DNA of 64,000 nucleotides from Actinopolyspora halophila DSM 43834 (GCF_000371785.1 NZ_AQUI01000002.1:1105122-1169121), one strand, 5' to 3'; numbered from the stretch's first letter, positions 8,967 through 19,057 are shown. Notes: generated by a model from the sequence alone, not told the origin. Program-made: numbers and translations.

Positions 8967-9443
8967 TCAGCAGCTGATCGGTGCCGTGCTCGCTCCGGTT
9001 ACTTCCCGAAGAGCGGTGGGTGCCAGCTCGATCTCCAGACCGCGCCTTCCCGCGCTCACGTAGACGGTGTCGAACTCGGTGGCGGCCGAGTCGAGCACGA
9101 TCGGCATGGGGATCCTGTGGGCGAGCGGTGAGACAGCTCCGCGGAGGTAGCCGGTTCGACGCTGCGCGGTCGACACCTCGGCGAGCACGGCTCTCCTGCC
9201 GTGGCGGGCCCGGGCCAGTGCCTTCGGGTCCAGCTCGCGGCAGACCGGAAGCACCGCCGTGACGGGGGACTCGTCGACGAGGGCCACCAGCGTCTTGAGG
9301 ATCCGTGCGGCGGACACCCCCAGCTGTTCGACGGCCTCGGCACCGTAGGACCTCGTGGCCCGGCTGTGAGCGTAGCCGTGCAGTCGGTACGTGATCCCAT
9401 TCGCGTCCAACAGCGTGGTCGCCGGGGTGCTCTTGCCGGTCAT
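8967..9443 (-). CDS. ybaK: YbaK/EbsC-family Cys-tRNA(Pro)-type deacylase
   Basis: 158 aa, the standard size of bacterial YbaK, which hydrolyses mischarged Cys-tRNA(Pro). Seen: a TPATTLLDANGITY start, the substrate-loop region RILKTLVALVD, PVCRELDPKALAR, and the C-terminal GAVSPLAHR segment with its conserved GxxSP turn. The ATG at 9443 fits the family; longer in-frame starts run into the SigR promoter region. Transcribed divergently from sigR. Confidence 0.92.
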   Translation of the reverse strand: MTGKSTPATTLLDANGITYRLHGYAHSRATRSYGAEAVEQLGVSAARILKTLVALVDESPVTAVLPVCRELDPKALARARHGRRAVLAEVSTAQRRTGYLRGAVSPLAHRIPMPIVLDSAATEFDTVYVSAGRRGLEIELAPTALREVTGASTAPISC

Positions 9444-9513
9444 CGGGCGTGACGGTAGCGCACCGGGTGGGCGGGATCCATCGAATTCGCACCTCCGGGG
9501 CCGACGGCGAATC

Positions 9514-9539
9514 GGAATAACCTCGGGGGGAGCGGTGTT
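9514..9539 (+). promoter_or_regulatory. SigR-type autoregulatory promoter (GGAAT-N18-GTT)
   Basis: GGAAT at 9514-9518 is followed by exactly 18 bases and GTT at 9537-9539. This is the established consensus for SigR/SigH-group ECF factors, and it lies directly upstream of the sigR-like gene. Transcription would start near 9546-9549, next to an in-frame GTG at 9549. Confidence 0.85.
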
Positions 9540-9695
9540 GCACGGGACGTGTTGACGGAGCAGAGTGGCGCGGCCGTGTGCGGCCAGCAACCCAGCATCA
9601 AGGAGCGCGTGTCCTCACGCGAAGTCCGGAACTCTTCAACGCGTACGCAGGAGTCCACCGGGGTAACCTGGGAGAGCACTCATGTCGGTGAGGGC

Positions 9696-10445
9696 ATGGG
9701 AACGTCACCACTGTCGACCTGGTGGCGGGAAAGGAGCCCGGTGCCTGGTACCAGGGGGCAGGAGGACACTGCCGAGAACGCGCGGCCGGAGACAGCAGCC
9801 GGTGAGCAGCGGTCGCAGCCGACGACCCAGCAGACGGCGGAACCCGAGAGTTCCGAGACCGCCGAGGAACGGGTCGCACGTTTCGAGCGTGACGCGATGC
9901 CGCTGTTGGACCAGCTCTACGGTGCCGCGCTGCGCATGACGCGTAATTCGGCCGACGCCGAGGATCTCGTCCAGGAGACGTACCTCAAGGCGTACTCGGC
10001 CTTCAAGTCCTACACCAGGGGGACCAACCTCAAGGCCTGGTTGTACCGCATCCTGACCAACACCTACATCAACGGTTACCGCAAGCGGCAGCGGCAGCCG
10101 CAGCAGCAGCCGACCGACGAGATCGCGGACTGGCAGCTGGCACAGGCGGAGAGCCACACGTCCAGCGGGCTGCGCTCGGCCGAGCTGGAGGCTCTGGACC
10201 GTTTGCCGGACACCGACGTCAAGAACGCCTTGCAGCAGTTGGCCGAGGAGTTCCGCATGGTGGTCTACCTGGCCGACGTCGAGGGGTTCGCCTACAAGGA
10301 GATCGCCGAGATCATGGAAACGCCCATCGGCACCGTGATGTCCCGGTTGCACCGGGGCCGCAGGCAACTGCGCGGGATGCTGACGGACGTGGCTCGTGAC
10401 CGTGGTTTCCTCCGGACCGAGAGTCAGGAGGTGAGCGCGTCTTGA
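9696..10445 (+). CDS. sigR: ECF sigma factor SigR/SigH (thiol-oxidative stress)
   Basis: 249 aa from ATG 9696. An acidic low-complexity N-terminus (about 1-65) precedes sigma region 2 ([17 protein letters not shown] through [16 protein letters not shown] and [12 protein letters not shown], about 67-130). A Q/T-rich linker leads to region 4 ([35 protein letters not shown]). This is the ECF12-type factor that controls the thioredoxin/mycothiol response. The same frame is open back to a GTG at 9549, which would add 49 residues. The 4-base overlap with the anti-sigma gene couples their synthesis. Confidence 0.95.
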   Translation: MGTSPLSTWWRERSPVPGTRGQEDTAENARPETAAGEQRSQPTTQQTAEPESSETAEERVARFERDAMPLLDQLYGAALRMTRNSADAEDLVQETYLKAYSAFKSYTRGTNLKAWLYRILTNTYINGYRKRQRQPQQQPTDEIADWQLAQAESHTSSGLRSAELEALDRLPDTDVKNALQQLAEEFRMVVYLADVEGFAYKEIAEIMETPIGTVMSRLHRGRRQLRGMLTDVARDRGFLRTESQEVSAS

Positions 10446-10777
10446 ACTCCGGCGATGAACCGCAGACCTCGTGCGAGGACGTGCTGTCCGAGGTCTGGCT
10501 TTTCCTGGACAACGAGTGCGACCAGGAGCGCCGTGCGGCGCTGCGCAGGCATCTCGACGAGTGTGGATCCTGCCTGGAGCACTACGGGATCGAGGAGCAC
10601 CTGAAGGAGCTGCTGCACCGCAAGTGCGGTGGTGAGCACGCCCCGGCCGAACTGCACAACAGGTTGCGCAGCTCCATCAGGGAGAACGTCCTCCGGCAGG
10701 CGGATGTGACCGTCGAAAGCGGCCCGGAGGGAACCTCGGTCGAGGTGCGGCAGAAGCCTGCTTCCTCGGCTGAATGA
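10442..10777 (+). CDS. rsrA: Redox-sensing zinc anti-sigma factor RsrA/RshA (ZAS family)
   Basis: 111 aa. It binds and inactivates SigR in the reduced, zinc-loaded state and releases it when cysteines oxidise. The zinc set is C11, H37, C41 and C44 (HLDECGSC), the same positions reported for Streptomyces RsrA. Two more cysteines lie at C26 and about C62. The start is TTG at 10442 overlapping the sigR stop (TTGA), with AGGAGGTG upstream as the ribosome site. Confidence 0.94.
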   Translation: MNSGDEPQTSCEDVLSEVWLFLDNECDQERRAALRRHLDECGSCLEHYGIEEHLKELLHRKCGGEHAPAELHNRLRSSIRENVLRQADVTVESGPEGTSVEVRQKPASSAE

Positions 10778-10915
10778 GACGGGACGCCAACCAGGTCCCG
10801 CACCACTGGTTCGACGGCCGGGAGCGGCCCCCGGGCAGCACCGCCTCGAGGGCAGGCTCCGGGACCCGTGCGCGGGAGGTTGTCGAACGCTCCTCGACAC
10901 CGGCGGTATGAAAGC

Positions 10916-10949
10916 GGCCCCCGAACCGTTCGGCTTCGGTTCGGGGGCC
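10916..10949 (+). terminator. sigR-rsrA operon terminator
   Basis: Perfect 13-bp stem (GGCCCCCGAACCG and complement) with 8-base loop TTCGGCTT, 139 bases after the rsrA stop, followed by TGTTGT. It lies between rsrA and the convergent bL37 gene and may act in both directions. Confidence 0.82.
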
Positions 10950-11021
10950 TGTTGTATGCGGCCGCGGAGGCGGCACGGTGCCGCTTGGGGGCGGGCGAGC
11001 CGCTCCAGTCCGCGAGGACCG

Positions 11022-11102
11022 TCACTTGCCGCGCAGCGGACGCTTGCCGTGGTTGGCGTTGTTCTTGCGCGCGGCTTTCTTCTTGCGGGCCCGCTTGGCC
11101 AT
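11022..11102 (-). CDS. Ribosomal protein bL37 (26 aa)
   Basis: A 26-residue, strongly basic reading frame: MAKRARKKK, an R/K/N run, then NANHGKRP and a short basic tail. The MAKR start and ANHGKRP block match the tiny actinobacterial 50S protein bL37 first seen in mycobacterial ribosome structures (recalled from memory). The ribosome site AGGAG lies 6 bases before the ATG. It is easily missed because of its size. Confidence 0.85.
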   Translation of the reverse strand: MAKRARKKKAARKNNANHGKRPLRGK

Positions 11103-11231
11103 GGGGCACTCCTAATCCGACTCGAGTTCGAACTCCTACAGTCTGACATGTTCGGTGACCTGCTGTTCGTGGGCGGTTGTCCGCATGGTTTCCTTGTGGT
11201 TGGGCCCGGTCGAGAAGGGAAGCGGTAGCTG

Positions 11232-11462
11232 ATGACGCAGGAGATCCGTGCCGAGATGGTGGCCAACGTCATGTCCGTCGACGTGAACCCCGGTGACCGG
11301 GTCTCGGACGGTGGGGCGCTGGTGGTGCTGGAGTCGATGAAGATGGAGATTCCGGTGCTGCTCGAAGGGTCGGGCCGTGTCGACCGGGTCGCCGTGCAGG
11401 TCGGTGACGTCGTCCGCGAGGGAGACCTGCTTGCCGTCGTCGAAGGTGTCGAGAGCGCGTGA
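11232..11462 (+). CDS. Biotin/lipoyl attachment carrier protein
   Basis: 76 aa, a single biotinyl/lipoyl domain and nothing else. The modification motif is ESMKMEIPV with the target lysine K37, matching the biotin carrier consensus (A/S)MKM. It resembles the stand-alone carrier encoded next to pdtaS-type kinases in many actinobacteria and may serve an acyl-CoA carboxylase elsewhere in the genome. AAGGGAAG precedes the ATG. Only 45 bases separate it from the kinase gene, so they probably form an operon. Confidence 0.9.
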   Translation: MTQEIRAEMVANVMSVDVNPGDRVSDGGALVVLESMKMEIPVLLEGSGRVDRVAVQVGDVVREGDLLAVVEGVESA

Positions 11463-11507
11463 GGGACTTCGCCGGACAGGGGTCGGAAACACCACGGGGG
11501 ACTGCTC

Positions 11508-12998
11508 GTGTCCACGCTCAGTGACCTGTTGGCCGAACACACGGGGTTATCCGGTTCGGTCGCGGACCATCTCCAACTGGTCGTCGCGGAATGGCAGTTG
11601 CTCTCCGACCTGTCGTTCGCCGATTTCCTGCTGTGGGTGCCGGTCGGCAGCGAGGACGCCGGTGAAGGCCGGTTCCTCTGCGTGGCCCAGGCTCGGCCCA
11701 CCACCGCCCCCACGGCTCATCCGGAGGACATGGTCGCGACCGAGGTGACCCCGCACGAGCATCCGCAGCTGCGGCGCGCGGTGCGGGAGCGCAGGATCTG
11801 CCGGGAGGAGGATCCGCGCTGGCACATGGGGGTTCCGGTGCGGCGCGAGACCATCCCGGTGCGACTGGGCGAGACGGTGGTCGCGGTGCTGAGCCGGGAC
11901 ACCAACCTGGCCGTGCCGCGGGTGCCCAGCCCGTTGGAGATCTCGTACCTGGGCAGTGCCGCGGATCTGTGTCAGATGATCGCGGACGGGAGCTTCCCCA
12001 CCTCCGAGCCCGCTCCCGACGTGCACACCAGCCCCCGTGTCGGCGACGGACTGATCCGGCTGGACAGCGCGGGCACGGTGGTCTTCGCGAGTCCCAACGC
12101 GCTGTCCGCGTATCACAGGATGGGGCATGCCGCGGACTTGGTGGGCGGTCCGCTCGCCCCGCTGACGCGGTCGCTGCTGTCCGACCCCTTCGACGCCGAC
12201 GAGGTTTCCCAGCGGATCAGGCAGGCTTTGGACGGCCAGCCCGGTATGCGGATCGAGGCGGAGGCGCGGGGGGCCACCGTGCTCTTCCGGGCGTTGCCGT
12301 TGCAGCCGCGTGGTCAGCAGGCGGGTGCCCTGGTCCTGGTGCGCGATGTGACCGAGGTCAAGCGCAGGGACCGAGCCCTGATGTCCAAGGACGCCACGAT
12401 CAGGGAAATCCATCACCGGGTGAAGAACAACCTGCAGACCGTGGCGGCGTTGTTGCGGCTGCAGTCGCGTCGGACCGGGAACGGTACCGCGCGTCAGGCC
12501 CTGGACGAGTCCGTGCGCAGGGTGACTTCGATCGCGCTGGTGCACGAGACGCTTTCCATGTCGGTCGACGAGCGGGTCGATCTGGACGATGTCGTCGACC
12601 GGGTCATTCCGATGATGAGCGATCTCGCCAGTGCCGGTGCCGGGGTGAACGTTCGCCGGGAAGGTCGGTTCGGTGTGGTCGCGGCGGAGTTGGCCACCCC
12701 GCTGGTGATGGTGTTGACCGAACTCGTCCAGAACGCCCTGGAGCACGCCTTCCCCGAGGGCAGTGGTGGTGAGGTCGTGGTGCAGGCGGAGCGTTCGGCG
12801 CGTTGGCTGGACACGGTGATCTCCGATGACGGCCAGGGCCTACCGGGGGATTTCTCCCTCGAACACGCCGAACGCCTCGGCCTGCAGATCGTGAGGACCC
12901 TCGTGGAGTCCGAGCTCCGAGGGTCGTTGAGTTTGCGCGGTCGTGAACAGCGGGGCACCGAGGCGGTGTTGCGGGTCCCGTTGAAGTACCGCCGCTGA
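11508..12998 (+). CDS. pdtaS: Sensor histidine kinase PdtaS (HisKA_2/HWE-like)
   Basis: 496 aa cytosolic kinase. An N-terminal GAF-like sensor spans about 1-155, a PAS domain about 175-285, then the HisKA_2 H-box with IREIHHRVKNNLQTVAALL. The adjacent histidines are H302 and H303; H303 corresponds to the phosphorylated residue described for mycobacterial PdtaS. The HATPase domain has ELVQNALEHAF (N box), SDDGQGLP (G1) and GLQIVRTLV. Such kinases phosphorylate the ANTAR regulator PdtaR, which is not encoded in this window. GTG start. No membrane segments are seen. Confidence 0.93.
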   Translation: MSTLSDLLAEHTGLSGSVADHLQLVVAEWQLLSDLSFADFLLWVPVGSEDAGEGRFLCVAQARPTTAPTAHPEDMVATEVTPHEHPQLRRAVRERRICREEDPRWHMGVPVRRETIPVRLGETVVAVLSRDTNLAVPRVPSPLEISYLGSAADLCQMIADGSFPTSEPAPDVHTSPRVGDGLIRLDSAGTVVFASPNALSAYHRMGHAADLVGGPLAPLTRSLLSDPFDADEVSQRIRQALDGQPGMRIEAEARGATVLFRALPLQPRGQQAGALVLVRDVTEVKRRDRALMSKDATIREIHHRVKNNLQTVAALLRLQSRRTGNGTARQALDESVRRVTSIALVHETLSMSVDERVDLDDVVDRVIPMMSDLASAGAGVNVRREGRFGVVAAELATPLVMVLTELVQNALEHAFPEGSGGEVVVQAERSARWLDTVISDDGQGLPGDFSLEHAERLGLQIVRTLVESELRGSLSLRGREQRGTEAVLRVPLKYRR

Positions 12999-13242
12999 TT
13001 TCGGGGGCCGCCGGGTGCGTCGATGCTCTGCGTACACCGGATAGGGTGAACGCGGGTCGATCCTGTCGGCCCCCCTGTGGAGCGCGTAGCCGCGCTCGCG
13101 ACCGACATCGACGCGGATCGACCTTGTAGGTGTTGTGGTTTTCGATACGTGTCCGGTGTTTCCGAGCCATCGCCCCGTGGGATTCCGTCGGGCCTGCCCG
13201 CCCGTAAGTACGGAGTCCTTTCAGGACAGTTGGTTCGGGAGC

Positions 13243-13497
13243 TCAGGCATCGGTGCGAGCGCGGGTACGCGCGTTACGCCGCTTGAGGGCGCGACGCTCG
13301 TCCTCGCTCATGCCGCCCCATACGCCTGCGTCCTGTCCAGTTTCCAGGGCCCAAGCGAGGCATTCGGAAGTCACCGGGCAACGACGGCAAACAGCTTTAG
13401 CTTCGGCGATCTGCAGCAGGGCAGGACCGCTGTTCCCGACGGGGAAGAACAGTTCGGGGTCCTCGTCACGGCAAACCGCGCGCTCGCGCCAGTCCAT
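13243..13497 (-). CDS. whiB1: WhiB1 [4Fe-4S] transcriptional regulator
   Basis: 84 aa, identical in length to mycobacterial WhiB1. The cluster cysteines are C9, C37, C40 and C46, followed by the GVWGG turn and a basic tail (KRRNARTRART) for DNA contact. WhiB1 is an essential NO-sensitive partner of the principal sigma factor in mycobacteria. Two CRP-like palindromes lie upstream of the start. Convergent with pdtaS. Confidence 0.95.
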   Translation of the reverse strand: MDWRERAVCRDEDPELFFPVGNSGPALLQIAEAKAVCRRCPVTSECLAWALETGQDAGVWGGMSEDERRALKRRNARTRARTDA

Positions 13498-13553
13498 CGT
13501 CCTTGCTCCTCGCTAGGCACGCCGAGGCGTGCCGCTCGTTGGTTCGGGGTGTT

Positions 13554-13569
13554 TGTGAATGCTTTCACG
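13554..13569 (-). promoter_or_regulatory. CRP/FNR-family operator upstream of whiB1 (proximal)
   Basis: TGTGA-N6-TCACG, a near-perfect CRP-family palindrome 57 bases upstream of the whiB1 ATG. cAMP-CRP control of whiB1 is known in Mycobacterium tuberculosis; its use here is inference. Confidence 0.65.
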
Positions 13570-13582
13570 GAGTCCGTGCGCT

Positions 13583-13598
13583 TGTGAATACTTTCACG
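13583..13598 (-). promoter_or_regulatory. CRP/FNR-family operator upstream of whiB1 (distal)
   Basis: A second TGTGA-N6-TCACG site whose spacer (ATACTT) differs by one base from that of the proximal site (ATGCTT). It is centred 29 bases from the first, so a paired-site arrangement is likely. Confidence 0.65.
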
Positions 13599-13731
13599 AA
13601 CTCGCGTAATGTCAAGGGGACGATCACAACCGAGTGAGTGACGTCACCCGGAAGATCGACTGACCTTGAGCTGGGGGTGGAGGTCATCGGGTACGGCGGA
13701 ACCGACCCGCGTGACAAGTCCGTTGTGCGAA

Positions 13732-14658
13732 TTATTCGACGACGTGTAGAGCGTTCGGAACCGATTCGAAATCGATCGTTGAAAGCTCGCCGAGGGAGTC
13801 GCCGTCTACTTGAACCCGCAACGGCTCCTGACAGACTACTCGTACATGCCCGGTGTTCGCACGCCTGAACAAAGTTTTTCCGTGTGGTTTAGCTCTATCG
13901 CGGAGCATTTGCGCTACATGTCGTGACACGGCGTGAGGAAGCATGCTCCGGAGGGCGAATACGCCGATACCCGTATCGAAGCTGGTCTCGGGGTTCGTGT
14001 GTACTGCTCTGGGACCGAGGTAGGTCCACGGATCCGCGTTCGAAATCATGGCCGCGTGTACCCCGACGACGGGATCTTCGCCGTCGATGTACACGTTCAG
14101 TAGTGGCTCGCAGTGGATCGAGCTCAGGTAACAGGCCATGGCGGCCCGGGCGTAGAGCCAGGGGGTCACCCTGCGGCCGCTGTCGCGCAGCCGTTCCACC
14201 TCGGCCACCACGTCGGCGTCCAGTCCCACCCCGGCGTTGAAGGTGAACCAGCGTCCGTTGGCCCTGCCGAGGCCCAGCCAGCGGCCGCGTCGCCGCTCGA
14301 CGGCGTGCAGCAGGCGGTGCGTCGCCTCGAGCGGATCGCGGGGCACCCCCAGTGCGCCCGCGAAGACGTTGGCCGAACCTCCGGGGATCACGGACAGGCT
14401 CGGACGTTTTTCCGCGCGGGTGGGGTCGGTGCACAGCATCCCGTTGACGACCTCGTTCACGGTGCCGTCGCCGCCGTGCACCACGACCAGGTCGAAATCC
14501 TCGCGGGCGGCTCGGGAACCGGTGTCGGCGGCGTGGCCGCGGTAACGGGTTTCGACGAGTTCGAGTTCGGTCTCGCTGGCCAGGGCGTGTGCGAGTACGT
14601 CCCTGCCCGCGGAGCTGGTGGAGGTCGCCTCCGGGTTGACCACGAGAACAGCGCGCAC
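13732..14658 (-). CDS. Diacylglycerol/lipid kinase-family protein
   Basis: 308 aa. The N-terminal DAGK catalytic domain starts MRAVLVVNPEAT and has the nucleotide motif HGGDGTVNEVVNG (61-73) and the substrate loop PGGSANVFAGALG. The C-terminal beta-sandwich domain includes FTFNAGVGLDADVV. Members phosphorylate diacylglycerol or related lipids; in actinobacteria they often serve phospholipid or glycolipid turnover. No signal peptide; membrane association would be peripheral. Stands alone. Confidence 0.9.
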   Translation of the reverse strand: MRAVLVVNPEATSTSSAGRDVLAHALASETELELVETRYRGHAADTGSRAAREDFDLVVVHGGDGTVNEVVNGMLCTDPTRAEKRPSLSVIPGGSANVFAGALGVPRDPLEATHRLLHAVERRRGRWLGLGRANGRWFTFNAGVGLDADVVAEVERLRDSGRRVTPWLYARAAMACYLSSIHCEPLLNVYIDGEDPVVGVHAAMISNADPWTYLGPRAVHTNPETSFDTGIGVFALRSMLPHAVSRHVAQMLRDRAKPHGKTLFRRANTGHVRVVCQEPLRVQVDGDSLGELSTIDFESVPNALHVVE

Positions 14659-14880
14659 ACCCGAAGCCTAGCCACACCGTTGCCCGAACTCACCCGGACG
14701 GTGAACTCGGGTGGTCCTTTCGAGGGGACGAACCCCGCTCCGAGGTAGTGGACACCGTACGACCGACTCACACATCCGTCGCCCCGAGCGGCCGTCGAGG
14801 CGCGACGATCGGGCGGTATTACCATCGAAAGTGGGTACGTAGTGTGACCATCAGTGCGTTTACGCAGGAAAGAGGCCCTC

Positions 14881-15309
14881 GTGTCGGCAACGCCAGCCCC
14901 TCGTGCAGTCCGCTTCGCCGGTGTGGTGACCGTCGTGCAGGCGGTCGCCGGGCTCACCTTCGTCGCTGCCCTGCTGGTCCGCGCCGCGCAGGCCGACATG
15001 GGGTCGGTCGGCTCGCTCACCCGGGGATCGACCTACGGTGAGGCGGGTTACTTCGGTCTGATCTCGTTGGGTGTGCTCGCGGCCGGCGTGGGGTTGCTGC
15101 GCAGCAAACACTGGGCCCGTACTCCTGTGCTGCTGCTCCAACTGCTGCTGCTGGGCGTCGCGTGGTTCGCCATGGGGCCCTCGGACAGTCCGCTGATGGC
15201 CTTCGTCTTCGCCGTGCCCGCGGTGTTCGTGCTGTGGTGCCTGTTCAACCGCGCAGGCCGGGAGTGGTGGATGAGCTCGAGGACCGCCCCCGACTCGAAC
15301 AACGGTTGA
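14881..15309 (+). CDS. Integral membrane protein, four helices
   Basis: 142 aa from the GTG at 14881, preceded by GGAAAGAGG. Hydrophobic segments lie at about 16-37 (VVTVVQAVAGLTFVAALLV), 58-74, 84-100 (VLLLLQLLLLGVAWF) and 107-123, giving four helices. The tail after NRAGREWWM is hydrophilic. It resembles small actinobacterial integral membrane proteins of unknown function. An earlier in-frame GTG exists at 14854. Divergent from the lipid kinase gene. Confidence 0.75.
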   Translation: MSATPAPRAVRFAGVVTVVQAVAGLTFVAALLVRAAQADMGSVGSLTRGSTYGEAGYFGLISLGVLAAGVGLLRSKHWARTPVLLLQLLLLGVAWFAMGPSDSPLMAFVFAVPAVFVLWCLFNRAGREWWMSSRTAPDSNNG

Positions 15310-15480
15310 GGCCCCTGTCGGGACGGTTCGTTCGGCTCGGGCGCTCGCCTGCGCGAAGCGGGCCGACGAAGCACTGCTGACCACTCGCTCGGTTGACCGC
15401 TACGCGATGTCGGGCCTCTGCGGCTCGACAACTCGCGAAGGCGTTCGCCGAGTGAGCACGCGAACCGACCCGCCGATCCG

Positions 15481-15819
15481 CTAACGACGTTGACCGGTCG
15501 GTCCGCCTCCCTCGCCTCGATTGTCCGCGGGGAGACTCCGCGGGTTCGCCGTGGCCCAGTTCTCGGCTATGCGGGCCAGCGCCCCGGGCTTATCCCAGTC
15601 CGAGGGGTTGGCCGGAATCGTCGCCAGCCACGTGTCCCGGTCCTGCGCGGGGTCCTCGGAAGGGCGGTCGGCGATCGAGAAGTGCTTGGGACGGGTCACT
15701 TCGATGAACGGATTTCCCTCGACGACGTAACCGCGTTTGACCGCGATCTCCCGGTCCCCCTGCGCCCAGCGGAAGGTCAGCCCGTGGTTGAAGTACCTGC
15801 TGATCGGGCGAGTGGGCAT
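15481..15819 (-). CDS. Hypothetical protein, 112 aa
   Basis: 112 aa starting MPTRPISRYFNHGLTFRW. It is soluble and W/P/D-rich, with motifs YFNHGLTFRWAQGD and WLATIPANPSDWDKPGAL; the last ~20 residues are a disordered Gly/Arg-rich tail. No known domain recognised. The ATG at 15819 is the most plausible start because the longer in-frame extension runs into the intergenic region. It lies downstream of the GNAT gene in the same direction, 73 bases away. Confidence 0.6.
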   Translation of the reverse strand: MPTRPISRYFNHGLTFRWAQGDREIAVKRGYVVEGNPFIEVTRPKHFSIADRPSEDPAQDRDTWLATIPANPSDWDKPGALARIAENWATANPRSLPADNRGEGGGPTGQRR

Positions 15820-15892
15820 GGTGACACCTCGTGTGGTGGTGTGCTCCGTGTGACCTTGGCAGACTATCTTGGCAACGTCTGCGTGAAATCCG

Positions 15893-16399
15893 TCAACCGT
15901 GGGCCATTCGTTCGAGTGCTCCCTCCGCCAGTCGGAAGACGGTCCACTCGTCCATGGCGACGGCCCCGATCGACTCGTAGAACTCGATCGCCGGACGGTT
16001 CCAGTCCAGCACCCACCACTCGAGTCGGGAGTAGCCGCGGCGCACGCATTCCGCGGCGAGCGTGGCCAGCAGCGCCCGCCCCAGTCCGTGTCGCCGGTGG
16101 CCGGGCTCCACGTAGAGGTCCTCCAGGTAGATCCCGTGCTTCCCACGCCAGGTGGAGAAGTTGAGGAACCACAGGGTGAAGCCGACGATTCTTCCGTCTA
16201 CCTCGGCGACGTGCCCGTACAGCGCGGGCCGTGGCCCGAACAGCGCGGTCTCGAGCTGCTCGGTGGTGAGCTCGCACTCCTGGGGCGCCTTCTCGTACTC
16301 GGCCAGTTCGTGCACCAGACGTACGACGTCGGCGACGTCGGCCGGGGTCGTTTCCCGAATACGTGGATCAGCACTTGACTCGTCCGAATGTTCCCGCAC
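15893..16399 (-). CDS. GNAT N-acetyltransferase (diamine acetyltransferase-like)
   Basis: 168 aa with a GNAT fold. Motif A has YLEDLYVEPGHRRHGLGRALL, carrying the acetyl-CoA pyrophosphate loop RRHGLG, and motif B has WWVLDWNRPAIEFYESIGA. The N-terminal IRETTPADVADVVRLVHELAEYE and the W/F-rich centre (GFTLWFLNFSTWRG) resemble the SSAT/diamine acetyltransferase branch, so a polyamine or similar amine is a candidate substrate. GTG start at 16399. Confidence 0.85.
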   Translation of the reverse strand: MREHSDESSADPRIRETTPADVADVVRLVHELAEYEKAPQECELTTEQLETALFGPRPALYGHVAEVDGRIVGFTLWFLNFSTWRGKHGIYLEDLYVEPGHRRHGLGRALLATLAAECVRRGYSRLEWWVLDWNRPAIEFYESIGAVAMDEWTVFRLAEGALERMAHG

Positions 16400-16476
16400 A
16401 CGGACAGATTAAGGAAGCCTCGCTGGGTAGCTCGGTCGGGTGAGGGAGTGGGCGGTCCCGTCAGCCCGCCGCAACG

Positions 16477-16520
16477 AAAAAACGGCGCTGATCGACGAGA
16501 GCTCGCCGATCAGCGCCGTT
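16477..16520 (-). terminator. sodN intrinsic terminator
   Basis: Perfect 14-bp stem (AACGGCGCTGATCG and complement, 16481-16494 with 16507-16520) followed on the minus strand by TTTTCG. It lies 15 bases after the sodN stop: a strong intrinsic terminator with a U-run. Confidence 0.9.
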
Positions 16521-16535
16521 CTCAGGACCTGGAGG

Positions 16536-16943
16536 TCAGCCCTTCTTGGTCTCCCAGAAGATCTTGTCGACCTCTGCGATGTAGTCCAGCAGCTCCTGAC
16601 CCGTCGACGGGTCCATCGAGCCCTTGGTCCCCGCCGCACCCGCGGCCTTGGTGGCCTTGTTCACCAGCTCGTGCAGCTGCGGGTACTTCTCGAAGTGGTG
16701 AGGCTTGAAGTAGTCGGTCCACAGTACCCACAGGTGGTGCTTGACCAGCTCCGAGCGCTGCTCGGCGATGTTGATCGCGCGAGTGCGGAACTCGGGGTCC
16801 TCATTGTTCTGGTACTTCTCCTGGATGGCCTTGACGGATTCGGCCTCGATCCGCGCCTGGGCCGGGTCGTAGACCCCGCACGGCAGGTCACAGTGCGCGG
16901 TCGCTTCCAGACGCGGGCCGAGAAGCCGCGACAGGAGTCGCAT
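16536..16943 (-). CDS. sodN: Nickel superoxide dismutase (SodN) precursor
   Basis: 135 aa. A 16-residue leader precedes the nickel hook, whose mature form begins HCDLPCGVYDP (H17, C18, C22, Y25). After removal of the leader, His1, Cys2 and Cys6 bind nickel and dismutate superoxide. The remainder is the four-helix bundle (ARIEAESVKAIQEKY, LVKHHLWVLWTDYFKP). Length and motif match Streptomyces SodN closely. The maturation protease gene sodX is divergent, 84 bases away. Confidence 0.97.
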   Translation of the reverse strand: MRLLSRLLGPRLEATAHCDLPCGVYDPAQARIEAESVKAIQEKYQNNEDPEFRTRAINIAEQRSELVKHHLWVLWTDYFKPHHFEKYPQLHELVNKATKAAGAAGTKGSMDPSTGQELLDYIAEVDKIFWETKKG

Positions 16944-17027
16944 ACTTCCTCCCTGACAGTGACAGTGAATGCTCCGACGGGGCCGACCCTACTCCGTTAC
17001 GATCGCTCTTGTCTTACGGAGGTGGGT

Positions 17028-17342
17028 GTGAGTTCGCTCGGTCGGTTGAGATGGCGCAGGTTGCGCGTGCGAGGGGCTTCGATGGCTCCTACACTGCGGG
17101 ACGGCGACATCGTGTTGCTCAAGCTGCGGAGCGAACCGGCGCCGGGCGAGGTGGTCCTGGTGCGGTGGTCCTCCCGCCCCGAACAACTTTCGGTCAAACG
17201 CGCGGTGTGCCGGCAGGACGGTGGTTGGCACGTGACCGGTGACCACACGGAGGCGTCCACGGACTCCAGGAAGCTCGGACCTGCCGAGGTGCTCGGGGTG
17301 CTGCACTGGCGGCTCGTTCCCCGCCCCGGGCGAATACGCTGA
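17028..17342 (+). CDS. sodX: SodX, nickel-SOD maturation peptidase (S24/S26 signal-peptidase-like)
   Basis: 104 aa. Catalytic serine in RGASMAPTLRDGD (S18) and general-base lysine in LSVKRAV (K57) give the Ser/Lys dyad of the family. The TGDHTEASTDSRKLGP segment is also typical. No membrane anchor is present, consistent with a cytosolic enzyme trimming the SodN leader. Start GTG at 17028 with ACGGAGGTGG as the ribosome site. Divergent from sodN. Confidence 0.92.
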   Translation: MSSLGRLRWRRLRVRGASMAPTLRDGDIVLLKLRSEPAPGEVVLVRWSSRPEQLSVKRAVCRQDGGWHVTGDHTEASTDSRKLGPAEVLGVLHWRLVPRPGRIR

Positions 17343-17382
17343 GTGATCGAGGGTTTGTTCGATGTCGTCATATCGTATGTGA

Positions 17383-19057
<1,675 letters not shown>

